This document shows positions 1 through 6,331 of a stretch of DNA of 14,243 bases, in pieces. This DNA comes from Pseudomonadota bacterium (GTDB lineage: Bacteria; Desulfobacterota; Desulfovibrionia; Desulfovibrionales; Desulfovibrionaceae). Every line of letters starts with the position of its first letter. Position 1 is the first letter of the stretch. The DNA is taken from contig JAEZEM010000007.1 of NCBI GenBank assembly GCA_023417745.1, positions 1-14,243 of the forward strand, in the 5' to 3' direction. The notes beneath the pieces are model-generated. The model was not told the DNA's origin, searched no databases, and worked only from the letters and a program-made list of their open reading frames with translations. Position numbers and translations under genes: made by a program.

Positions 1-292
1 GCAGATAGACCGGATAGAGCCGGGCCAGCCGGGCCACGGCGAAGCGGCCAAAGGGCAGCTCCCCGGCGGCCATGGCCGCGCCGTGGTTGTAGGCCAGCAC
101 GAATCCCGACAGCACGAAAAAGGCCGATAGCCCGCACCGGGTGAGCCGGGCGAAGGGTTCATAGAGGTCCGGGGTCTGCGGCAGCGGCGTGAGCCAGGCC
201 ACGCCATGGCCGACCAGCACGGCCAGGGCGGCCAGCCCGCGCAGCCCGCCCAGGCCCGGCAGAAAGGGCGGTCGCCCTGGCTTGTTTGGCAT
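1..292 (-). CDS. Acyltransferase family 3 (OafA/YrhL-like) membrane protein, N-terminal part only
   Basis: This is the first 97 codons of a gene that leaves the window at base 1. The reverse-strand reading begins at ATG 292, preceded by a G-rich Shine-Dalgarno-like stretch. Residues about 14-30 read GLGGLRGLAALAVLVGHG, the first transmembrane helix of acyltransferase-3 proteins with its conserved Arg and His. Residues near 56-69 read SAFFVLSGFVLAYN, the second hallmark, followed by the Arg-rich ARLARLYPVYL loop. Family members are 10-TM inner-membrane enzymes that O-acylate surface polysaccharides, peptidoglycan or small molecules; the substrate cannot be told from this fragment. It is transcribed divergently from the ChrB gene across a 125-bp gap, and nothing suggests a functional link. 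The family call is strong; completeness of the gene is unknown. Confidence 0.87.
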   Translation of the reverse strand, partial: MPNKPGRPPFLPGLGGLRGLAALAVLVGHGVAWLTPLPQTPDLYEPFARLTRCGLSAFFVLSGFVLAYNHGAAMAAGELPFGRFAVARLARLYPVYL

Positions 293-325
293 CGCGCCCC
301 CTACCACGGGCATGGCTGCCTGGAA

Positions 326-340
326 AGCGCCGCTGGCGCT
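326..340. other. Short perfect inverted repeat in the acyltransferase/chrB divergent gap
   Basis: AGCGCC-GCT-GGCGCT forms a 6-bp stem with a 3-nt loop, about 35 bp upstream of the acyltransferase start. It could be an operator half-site pair or a leader hairpin. There is no independent support for either, so only the structure is claimed. Confidence 0.3.
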
Positions 341-383
341 GTGCCGAACTGGAAGATTTTCGCTTGGCCGCATCGAAAGAATC

Positions 384-411
384 TTGACTTTGTAACATCT
401 ATATCTAATTT
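384..411 (+). promoter_or_regulatory. Candidate sigma-70-type promoter for the chrB gene, in an AT-rich island
   Basis: TTGACT at 384-389 resembles a -35 box. Candidate -10 boxes are TCTAAT at 404-409 (good sequence, short 14-nt spacer) or TAATTT at 406-411 (16-nt spacer, weaker sequence). The stretch is clearly AT-rich against its surroundings. Either choice puts the transcription start at roughly 414-419, on or next to the ATG at 418, so the mRNA could be leaderless or nearly so. TGTAACA occurs at 391-397 and again at 421-427, exactly 30 bp apart, flanking this region. Confidence 0.38.
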
Positions 412-417
412 AAGGCC

Positions 418-1377
418 ATGTGTAACAAGGTATGGTTGGTCTTTTCCTTTTCCCAGCCGGCCAGCCGGCAATCCGGCCGGGTGCGGACCCTGCGGCGGCT
501 GGCCGGGCTTGGGGCGGCCTCGCTCAAGGGCGGGCTGTACCTGCTGCCCTGGTCGCCGGAACATCATGAACAACTGACCTGGCTGGCCGGCGAAGTGGAG
601 CAGGGCGGCGGCGAAGCGGTGTTTTTCACCTGCCCGGACATTGCCAACCTGGCCCACGAGGCGGTTGTGGCGGTGTTCCGCAAGGCCCGCGACGAGGCCT
701 ACGCGCAGCTTGCCGCCGAGGCCCGGGCCATCCTGGCCGCCGAGGTCCTGGACGACAAGGAGGCGGCCGCCAAGCTGCGTCGCCTGACCCGGCGGCATGA
801 GGCCGAACGGGCCATTGATTTTTTCGACGCGCCGGGCGGGCCGGTGGTGGCCAGCTTGCTGGCTGATCTGGCCGCCCGGCTGGCCGGCCGGGAGGTGGGC
901 GCGTCCGACGAGCCGGCCATCGCGCCTTGCGATCCCGCCGCCTACCGGGGCCGGCTGTGGGTTACCCGGCCCGGGCTCTATGTGGACCGCCTGGCCTCGT
1001 TTTGGCTGGTGCGGCGGGGCATCGACCCCGAGGCGGCCATCGCCTACGCCGATTCTCTTGACGACCTCCCGCCGCAGGCCGTGGCTTTCGACATGGCCGG
1101 CGCGCCCTTCACCCATGTCGGGCCGCGCATCACTTTCGAGGTCATGCGCCAGGCCTTCGGCCTGGAGGCCGTGGCCTCCGACCGACTGGCCGCCGTCATC
1201 CGGGCCGTGGACCTGGGCGATTTCGAGACCGCCCCGCCCGAAACCGCCGGAGTGCGCCGCGTGCTTGACGGCTTGTGCGCCGCCAGCCGCGACGACGCCG
1301 AGCGCCTGCGCCGGGGCTTTGATCTGTTCGACGCCCTGGCCGCTTCCTATGCAAGCGAAACCCAAGGAGCTTCATGA
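418..1377 (+). CDS. chrB: ChrB-type chromate resistance/regulatory protein
   Basis: This is a 319-residue protein with the two ChrB domains in order. The N-terminal part (about residues 5-140) has the WLVFSFSQP opening, the GRVRTLRRLAGLGAASL helix and a GLYLLP strand, followed by a charged, probably coiled-coil segment. The C-terminal ChrB domain (about 179-315) carries RLWVTRPGLYVDRLASFWLV, RRGIDPEAAI and the FDMAGAPFTHVGPRITFEV block. Characterised ChrB proteins sense chromate and control chrA efflux operons. Here the next large gene encodes an MFS transporter, not ChrA. The ATG at 418 fits the family N-terminus, but AAGG lies only 2 nt before it, so ribosome binding looks weak or the transcript may be leaderless. 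The stop overlaps a possible 30-residue ORF. The family call is strong; a chromate role in this organism is inferred. Confidence 0.86.
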   Translation: MCNKVWLVFSFSQPASRQSGRVRTLRRLAGLGAASLKGGLYLLPWSPEHHEQLTWLAGEVEQGGGEAVFFTCPDIANLAHEAVVAVFRKARDEAYAQLAAEARAILAAEVLDDKEAAAKLRRLTRRHEAERAIDFFDAPGGPVVASLLADLAARLAGREVGASDEPAIAPCDPAAYRGRLWVTRPGLYVDRLASFWLVRRGIDPEAAIAYADSLDDLPPQAVAFDMAGAPFTHVGPRITFEVMRQAFGLEAVASDRLAAVIRAVDLGDFETAPPETAGVRRVLDGLCAASRDDAERLRRGFDLFDALAASYASETQGAS

Positions 1378-1469
1378 TGGACATGTGCGACGCCGTGCAT
1401 CAGGCCGCCGGCCTCATGGCCGTGGCTCCCCTTCTTTTCAACGTCGGGGCGAGCCGCCGGTCCCGGTAG
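1377..1469 (+). CDS. Possible 30-residue small ORF between chrB and the MFS gene
   Basis: A tandem ATGATG overlaps the chrB stop. An AAGGAG Shine-Dalgarno at 1364-1369 lies 4 nt from the first ATG (1374) and 7 nt from the second (1377), the best ribosome site in this operon. The reading frame starts MDMCDAVHQAAG, has a short hydrophobic middle and ends in an Arg-rich RRSR before TAG at 1467-1469. About 26 of 30 codons end in G or C, as in real genes here, whereas the other frames of this gap do not. It may be a translated micropeptide, a coupling leader for the MFS gene 11 nt downstream, or a decayed fragment. I recognise no family. Confidence 0.4.
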   Translation: MDMCDAVHQAAGLMAVAPLLFNVGASRRSR

Positions 1470-1480
1470 CGAGGCTCTCC

Positions 1481-2677
1481 ATGTCCGTTTTCGCCAATCT
1501 GTGCCTGGTCAATTTCCTGGCTCGCTTTTCCTACGCCCTGGCCCGCAATCCGGTGTTGCCGCTTTTCGCCCTGACCCTCGGGGCCGGCCCGGAAGCCGTA
1601 GGCTGGGCCGTTGGCGTGTCCACGGTCACGGGCATTTGTTTCAAGCTGCCCTCGGGGGCGCTGTCCGACGTCATCGGCCGGCGGCGGGCCATGCTGGCCG
1701 GCCTCGTCTTTTTCGGGCTCATGCCCTACGCTTACCTGTTCATCGACAGCTACGCCGCCCTGATCGCCGTGCGTTTCGTCCACGGCCTGGCCACGGCCAT
1801 CTACGCCCCGGTGGCCATGGCCGTGGTGGCTTCCCTGGCCGGGGAGCGCAAGGGCGAGCTGTTGTCCTTGTTTTCTTCCGTGGCCATCATCGGCACGCTC
1901 CTTGGCGCGCCCATCGGGGGGCTCATCCTGCACAATCCTTTCACCGTCGGCGAACCGGGGCTGACACTGTTCCGGCTGGTCTATCTGATAAGCGGGCTGA
2001 CCGGCACGGCCGCCCTGGTCCTGGGGCTGCGCTCCCTGGGATTTGGCGAGGATGCCCCGTCCGGGACTGGCCAAAACCTGGCCGAGCGGGGCCGGCTGTT
2101 CGTCCGGGGACTGCGGGAAGTGGCCGGCGACGGTCGGGTGCTGGCCGCCTCGTCCATGGAGGCGGTCCAGAATCTGGCCATGGGCGCGCTGGAAGCGTTT
2201 TTGCCCATCTACGCCGTCACCGTGGCCGGGCTGACCGAGTTCGAGGCCGGTCTGCTGTGGGGCGCGCAGGTGATGGTCATCATGGCGGCCAAGCCGCTCA
2301 TGGGGCGGGTGTCGGACCGCCGTGGCCGGCGTCCCCTTATCGCCATCGGCATGGCCCTGTGCGCCGTGCCCCTGGCCGCCGTGCCGCACCTGGCCGGATT
2401 CTGGAGCCTGCTTGTCGCCTGTCTGGCCTTTGGCCTGGGCGAAGCCCTGGTCACCTCGTCGTCGGCGGCCCTGGTGGCCGACGTCAGCCGTTCGCGCCAC
2501 CTGGGTTCGGCCATGGGCGTGTTCGGGACCATCGCCGACGTGGGCCATGCCGCCGGTCCCATCCTGGCCGGAGTTCTGGTGGGCGGGTTCGGCTACGGCC
2601 CGGGTTTCGCCGCCCTGGCCGTCGTCCTTATCGCGGCCATTCCCTGGTATGTCCGGGTCGCGGCGCGCCAAGGATGA
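1481..2677 (+). CDS. Major facilitator superfamily (MFS) transporter
   Basis: This 398-residue protein has about twelve hydrophobic segments, the usual MFS size and pattern, and so acts in the inner membrane. Both copies of MFS motif A are present: GALSDVIGRRR at residues 59-69 after TM2 and GRVSDRRGRR at 275-284 in the second half, which fixes the 6+6 repeat. The frame stays open far upstream (to about 797), but that part is antisense to nothing and shadows chrB; the ATG at 1481 has GAGG at 1471-1474 with 6-nt spacing and begins directly in TM1. It lies 103 bp after chrB in the same direction, with a small ORF between them. By context it could export an oxyanion, drug or metabolite under ChrB control. 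The substrate is not visible in the sequence. The stop codon lies in a 26-nt repeat shared with the TraB-family gene. Confidence 0.86.
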   Translation: MSVFANLCLVNFLARFSYALARNPVLPLFALTLGAGPEAVGWAVGVSTVTGICFKLPSGALSDVIGRRRAMLAGLVFFGLMPYAYLFIDSYAALIAVRFVHGLATAIYAPVAMAVVASLAGERKGELLSLFSSVAIIGTLLGAPIGGLILHNPFTVGEPGLTLFRLVYLISGLTGTAALVLGLRSLGFGEDAPSGTGQNLAERGRLFVRGLREVAGDGRVLAASSMEAVQNLAMGALEAFLPIYAVTVAGLTEFEAGLLWGAQVMVIMAAKPLMGRVSDRRGRRPLIAIGMALCAVPLAAVPHLAGFWSLLVACLAFGLGEALVTSSSAALVADVSRSRHLGSAMGVFGTIADVGHAAGPILAGVLVGGFGYGPGFAALAVVLIAAIPWYVRVAARQG

Positions 2678-2696
2678 CAAACGGCCCGGAAGGCCG
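2671..2696 (+). repeat. 26-nt repeat over the MFS stop codon, copy 1
   Basis: This stretch is identical over 26 nt to 3823-3848. It starts AGGATGACAAACGGCC and contains the MFS stop codon (TGA 2675-2677). Its 3' half folds as CGGCC-CGGAA-GGCCG, a small hairpin just past the stop. No U-tract follows, so it is not a textbook intrinsic terminator; RNA processing, stability or weak termination are alternatives. Confidence 0.7.
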
Positions 2697-2725
2697 CGGC
2701 GACCGCTCCTGGCCGGAAATGCGTC

Positions 2726-2760
2726 GCGTCTGAACCGCCCGTGCCTCAGACGCTTGTTCC
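2726..2760 (+). terminator. Possible intrinsic terminator after the MFS gene
   Basis: GCGTCTGA (2726-2733) pairs perfectly with TCAGACGC (2746-2753) around a 12-nt loop and is followed by TTGTTCC. The stem is good but the U-tract is interrupted. It lies about 50 nt past the MFS stop, within a 192-bp gap that otherwise holds only the repeat hairpin and the ribosome site of the next gene, so it may separate the chrB-MFS unit from the TraB-family gene. Confidence 0.45.
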
Positions 2761-2869
2761 CGTTGCGTCGGCTCCTGAAGCGTTCCGAGGGGCTGTTCCC
2801 CGTTTGCGTGCGTCATGATGACAACCCGGGAGGAAAACCGTAACCAGGGCCGTACGTTGGGAGGTGACC

Positions 2870-3829
2870 ATGCGTCGCATTCGTTCCTCGTTGGTCCGGC
2901 TGACCTGGCTGCTCGTCTTGATCGTGCTCCTGGCCGGCCTGGCCCAGGCCGGGTCCGGCCGCCCCCCGGAGGGTGGCCGGCTGTTCCTTTGGAAGCTCGT
3001 CACCCCCAAGGCGACGAGCTACCTCCTGGGCTCCGTGCATGTGGCCAGGCCGGATTTCTATCCTCTGGACCGTCGCGTGGAAGAGGCCTTTGCCCAATGC
3101 TCGGTCCTGGCCGTGGAGGCGGACATCGGCGGCGGCCTGGACCAGTTGGCCGATGCCGTCAAAAGTCTGGGCTTTTATCCCGCCGACGGCGACGACGGCC
3201 TGGAGCGCCACCTGAGCGCCAGGACACGGCGTCAGTTCGAGAAAATACATCTGGACGTGGCGGCGTTGCGTCAGCTCAAGCCTTGGCTCGCCGCCTTGGT
3301 CATTGATGCCCAGCTGTTTAAGGCGCTGGGTTTTGACGTCAATCTCGGCATCGACAAGCATTTTCTCGACGCGGCCCGGCAACGTCGACTGCCCGTCCGG
3401 CAGCTTGAAGGGCTTGATGCCCAATTGCGCCTTTTCGCGGACATGCCCGAGGCCTGCGCCGACGCCCAGCTCTACGAGGCCCTGCGGTCCGTCCAGAACA
3501 AAGGCCGGCTCCTGAAACAAACCATCGCCCTCTGGCAGGCCGGCGACGCCGAGGCCCTCGACCGCTTGTTCGCCCGGGATTTGGCGGCCCATCCCGAATC
3601 TCGGGATTGCGCCGACTGGTTTTTTGGCCGGCGCAACCGGGCCATGGCCGAAATCGTGGACGGCTGGCTCGGGGAGGGCGAACCGGTGTTCGTGGTGGTG
3701 GGCGCCGGCCATCTGGTCGGTCCGGACGGCTTGGTCAAGCTGCTGCGGGACAAAGGGCACGACGTGACCCAGGTGGGAGCGTCGTCCCAGGCTTCGGGCG
3801 GCTCCGACGGCTTGGGCCGGCGAGGATGA
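2870..3829 (+). CDS. TraB/GumN-family protein, exported
   Basis: This 319-residue protein matches the TraB/GumN (PF01963) pattern. After a typical signal peptide (positively charged MRRIRSSLVR, hydrophobic core, AQA cleavage site near residue 27) come LWKLVTPKATSYLLGSVHV with the GSxH signature at 54-57, the VLAVEAD strand, NLGIDKHFLDAA, VRQLEGLDAQL, and the C-terminal VVVGAGHLVG with the conserved GxxH-like motif at 278-281. The fold resembles Tiki-type metalloproteases and two conserved motifs are intact, but bacterial members have no settled biochemical role. The ATG at 2870 is chosen because GGGAGGTGA sits 2-10 nt upstream; the GTG at 2864 lies inside that ribosome site. The Gly/Ser-rich tail (about residues 304-319) looks disordered. 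It precedes the Lon-like gene in the same direction, 82 bp away. Confidence 0.84.
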   Translation: MRRIRSSLVRLTWLLVLIVLLAGLAQAGSGRPPEGGRLFLWKLVTPKATSYLLGSVHVARPDFYPLDRRVEEAFAQCSVLAVEADIGGGLDQLADAVKSLGFYPADGDDGLERHLSARTRRQFEKIHLDVAALRQLKPWLAALVIDAQLFKALGFDVNLGIDKHFLDAARQRRLPVRQLEGLDAQLRLFADMPEACADAQLYEALRSVQNKGRLLKQTIALWQAGDAEALDRLFARDLAAHPESRDCADWFFGRRNRAMAEIVDGWLGEGEPVFVVVGAGHLVGPDGLVKLLRDKGHDVTQVGASSQASGGSDGLGRRG

Positions 3830-3848
3830 CAAACGGCCCGGAAGGCCG
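3823..3848 (+). repeat. 26-nt repeat over the TraB-family stop codon, copy 2
   Basis: Identical to 2671-2696. It again carries the stop codon of the upstream gene (TGA 3827-3829) followed by a hairpin, here with a 6-bp stem ACGGCC/GGCCGT. The two host genes are unrelated, so the shared stretch is a mobile or selected 3'-end element and not part of a gene duplication. Confidence 0.7.
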
Positions 3849-3861
3849 TATCTCTTCAGAT

Positions 3862-3879
3862 GGCCGGCGCGCGCCGGCC
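3862..3879. other. Perfect 18-nt dyad (GGCCGGCGC/GCGCCGGCC) upstream of the Lon-like gene
   Basis: The sequence is perfectly self-complementary with no spacer. As RNA it would give a 7-bp all-G/C stem with a GCGC loop, following directly on the hairpin at 3831-3849. It lies 32 bp before the ATG at 3912. It could be an operator for a dimeric regulator, an mRNA leader structure that limits translation, or part of a terminator/attenuator without a U-tract. Confidence 0.5.
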
Positions 3880-3911
3880 CTATCCCCAAACGCCCTTCCC
3901 AGACGGATTCC

Positions 3912-6326
3912 ATGACCAGAAATCTGACGCCCACGGACCTTCGCGCCTGCTGCGATCCCGCCGCCCTGCCTTTTGCCGACAGCCGGGACATCCCCGACGA
4001 CCCAGGGGCCTTGGCCCGCACCCAACCCCGGGCCATGGCCGCCCTGGACCTGGCTTTGGCCATCGGCGGCCGGGAATACAACGTTTATCTTGCCGGCGAG
4101 CCGGCCATGGGGCGCACCCATTTCGCCCGGGCCTTTCTTGATCCGGCCGCCAAGGCCGGGGCAACGCCGCCGGACTGGCTTTATGTCCACAATTTCGACG
4201 ACCCGGACCGGCCCAAAGTCGTGTCGCTGCCGGCCGGCGAGGGGCGGGGATTTAAGACCGCTCTGGCCAAGGCCGTCACCGACATGCGCGAGGAGATTCC
4301 GGCCCGGTTCGAGCGCGAGGCCTACCTGGCCCAGAAGCAGACCCTCATGCGCGGCTACAACGCCGACCGCGAGACCATGCTCGACGAGATGGAGGAGCGG
4401 GCCAAGACCGAGGGCTACAACCTCCTGGTCGATGACCAGGGGGCCTTTACCCTCTATCCGCTGCTCGAAGGCAAGGTGGTCAGCGACGAGGAGTTCGAAC
4501 GCCTGGAACCGGAACTCAAGAAATCCCTCAAGGCCAAGGGCGACCTGCTCCTGGAGGAAATGAGTTCGGCCCTGCGCAAGCTCTCCAAGGAAGAGCGCGG
4601 CTACCGCGACCGCGAAAAAGATCTGGAGCGCGACGCCGCCGGCGAGGTCTGCGACGCCGCCCTGGCCCAATTCGCCGATCTGCGCGCCGCCTCCCCGGCC
4701 ATCGACCAGTTCCTCACGGCCATGCGGGCCGACATCCTGGACAACATCGACGCCTTCATGCCCCAGGCCCAGCCGGTCCCGCCCTCGCCCCACGGCGACT
4801 TGAACCTGCCCGAGGACATCTTCTACCGCTACGAGGCCAACCTGTTCGTGGACAACGGCCAGCTCTCGGGCGCGCCGGTGGTGGCCGAGGACCATCCGAC
4901 CTATTTCAACCTCATGGGCTGCATTGAGCGCGAGTCCGAGATGGGCGCGCTCTACACCGATTTCACGCTCATCAAGTCCGGCTCCCTGCACCGGGCCAAC
5001 GGCGGTTTCCTCATCATCCGGGTGGACGACCTGGCCGCCAATCCCGGGGCCTGGGAGAGCCTGCTTCGCGCCCTGCGTTCGGGCCAGGCCCGGGTGGAAG
5101 ACCCGGCCGAGGGCGGCGAGCATGTGCGCACCCGCACCATCGAGCCCGAACCCATTCCGTTGGACCTGAAGATCGTGCTGGTCGGCCCGGACGAGGCCTA
5201 TGAGGCCCTGCTCTACAGCGACGAGCGCTTCGGCAAGCTGTTCAAGCTCAAGGCGCATCTCCAGGAGAACATGGCCCGCAGCCCGGAAAACGTCGGCCTC
5301 TACCTGACCCTGGCCGGCCAGGCCATCCGTCAGGCCGATCTTCTGCCCTTTGACCGGGCCGCCCTGGCCGGGCTTGTGGACTACGCCTCGGTTTTGGCCG
5401 AGGACCAGACCCGGCTGTCGCTGAAGATTCCCTTTGCCCGGGAGCTCATGATCGAGGCCGACGCCCTGGCTCGTCGGGAGGGGGCCGGGGCCGTCACCGC
5501 CGTCCATCTGGCCTTGGCCCGCAAGGCCCGGGAATTTCGCGTCAATCTCTACGAGGAGGAATACCTCGAAGAGTACGACCGCGAGATGATCAAGGTGGCC
5601 ACCTCCGGCGAGGCCGTGGGCAAGGCCAACGGGCTGTCCGTGCGCATGTTCGGCGACTACGCCTTCGGCCTGCCCCACCAGATCTCCTGCACCGTGGGCG
5701 TGGGCCACGGCGGCATCCTCGACCTGGAGCGCGAGGCCGAGCTTGGCGGCCCCATCCACACCAAGGGCATGATGATCTTAAAAAGCTATCTGGTCAGCCG
5801 CTTCGCCCAGGACAAGGGGCTGGTCATGACCGGGTCGCTGTGCTTCGAGCAGAACTACGCCGGCGTCGAGGGCGATTCGGCCTCGGGCGCGGAGCTGGCG
5901 GCCCTGCTCTCGGCTCTGGCCGAGACGCCCATCCGGTTGCGCTACGCCATGACCGGGGCGGTGTCCCAGTCCGGCGAGATTATGGCCGTGGGCGGGGTCA
6001 ACGAGAAAATTCGCGGCTTTTTCGCGGTCTGCCGCCGCCGGGGGCTGTCCGGCGACCAGGGCGTGATTCTGCCGGCCGACAACGTGGTCAACCTCATGCT
6101 CGACGACGAGGTGATAGAAGCCGTAGCCCAGGGGCATTTCCACATTCATCCCGTGACCACCGTTGAGGAGGCCATGGAAATCCTGACCGGGATGCCGGCC
6201 GGGGGGCGCGGCCCGGACGGAACCTTCCCGGAAGGCAGCCTCTACGCCCGGGTCGACGCGCGTCTGGCCCGGCTGGCCCAGCTCGCCCCCCTGGGCGGCG
6301 GCTGGCAGGGCTGCGGGCGGGGATAG
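3912..6326 (+). CDS. Lon-like ATP-dependent protease (AAA_32 / LonC-type S16 family)
   Basis: This 804-residue protein has an N-terminal AAA+ region and a C-terminal Lon (S16) protease domain, without the N-terminal substrate domain of classical Lon. The Lon dyad is clear: Ser656 in GVEGDSASGAELAALLSAL and Lys699 in GGVNEKIRGFF, 43 residues apart, the same spacing as Ser679/Lys722 in E. coli Lon. The P-loop-like motif is GEPAMGRT (62-69), with Arg replacing the canonical Lys, and the Walker B-like strand is FLIIRVDDL, with Asp-Asp (372-373) instead of Asp-Glu. Between them lies a long charged, probably coiled-coil lid (about residues 95-235). The block ESEMGALYTDFTLIKSGSLH (about 337-356) is typical of the AAA_32 subfamily. 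The ribosome site is poor (only ACGGA nearby). It is followed after 5 nt by a 256-residue partner. Protein quality control in the cytoplasm is the expected role. Confidence 0.88.
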   Translation: MTRNLTPTDLRACCDPAALPFADSRDIPDDPGALARTQPRAMAALDLALAIGGREYNVYLAGEPAMGRTHFARAFLDPAAKAGATPPDWLYVHNFDDPDRPKVVSLPAGEGRGFKTALAKAVTDMREEIPARFEREAYLAQKQTLMRGYNADRETMLDEMEERAKTEGYNLLVDDQGAFTLYPLLEGKVVSDEEFERLEPELKKSLKAKGDLLLEEMSSALRKLSKEERGYRDREKDLERDAAGEVCDAALAQFADLRAASPAIDQFLTAMRADILDNIDAFMPQAQPVPPSPHGDLNLPEDIFYRYEANLFVDNGQLSGAPVVAEDHPTYFNLMGCIERESEMGALYTDFTLIKSGSLHRANGGFLIIRVDDLAANPGAWESLLRALRSGQARVEDPAEGGEHVRTRTIEPEPIPLDLKIVLVGPDEAYEALLYSDERFGKLFKLKAHLQENMARSPENVGLYLTLAGQAIRQADLLPFDRAALAGLVDYASVLAEDQTRLSLKIPFARELMIEADALARREGAGAVTAVHLALARKAREFRVNLYEEEYLEEYDREMIKVATSGEAVGKANGLSVRMFGDYAFGLPHQISCTVGVGHGGILDLEREAELGGPIHTKGMMILKSYLVSRFAQDKGLVMTGSLCFEQNYAGVEGDSASGAELAALLSALAETPIRLRYAMTGAVSQSGEIMAVGGVNEKIRGFFAVCRRRGLSGDQGVILPADNVVNLMLDDEVIEAVAQGHFHIHPVTTVEEAMEILTGMPAGGRGPDGTFPEGSLYARVDARLARLAQLAPLGGGWQGCGRG

Positions 6327-6331
6327 ACGCC

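Noticed and set aside
301..1365. Antisense reading frame of 354 codons opposite chrB
   Set aside because: Shadow of a high-GC gene: Gly/Gln/His-rich translation without motifs, and the plus strand encodes both ChrB domains.
797..1480. Upstream extension of the MFS reading frame
   Set aside because: The added 228 residues are the out-of-frame translation of chrB, Trp/Pro/Arg-rich. The ATG at 1481 with a GAGG site begins TM1.
3826..3915. 29-codon frame whose ATGA overlaps both the TraB-family stop and the Lon-like start
   Set aside because: The neat bridging is eye-catching, but third positions lack the usual G/C bias and the ribosome site is directly adjacent to the ATG. The first codons come from the 26-nt repeat, as in a shorter frame at 2674-2733 that bridges nothing.
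3735..5759. Long antisense reading frame of 674 codons opposite the Lon-like gene
   Set aside because: It mirrors the codon bias of the Lon-like gene, has low-complexity Gly/Val/Gln-rich translation and no family motif, while the plus strand has intact Lon catalytic motifs.
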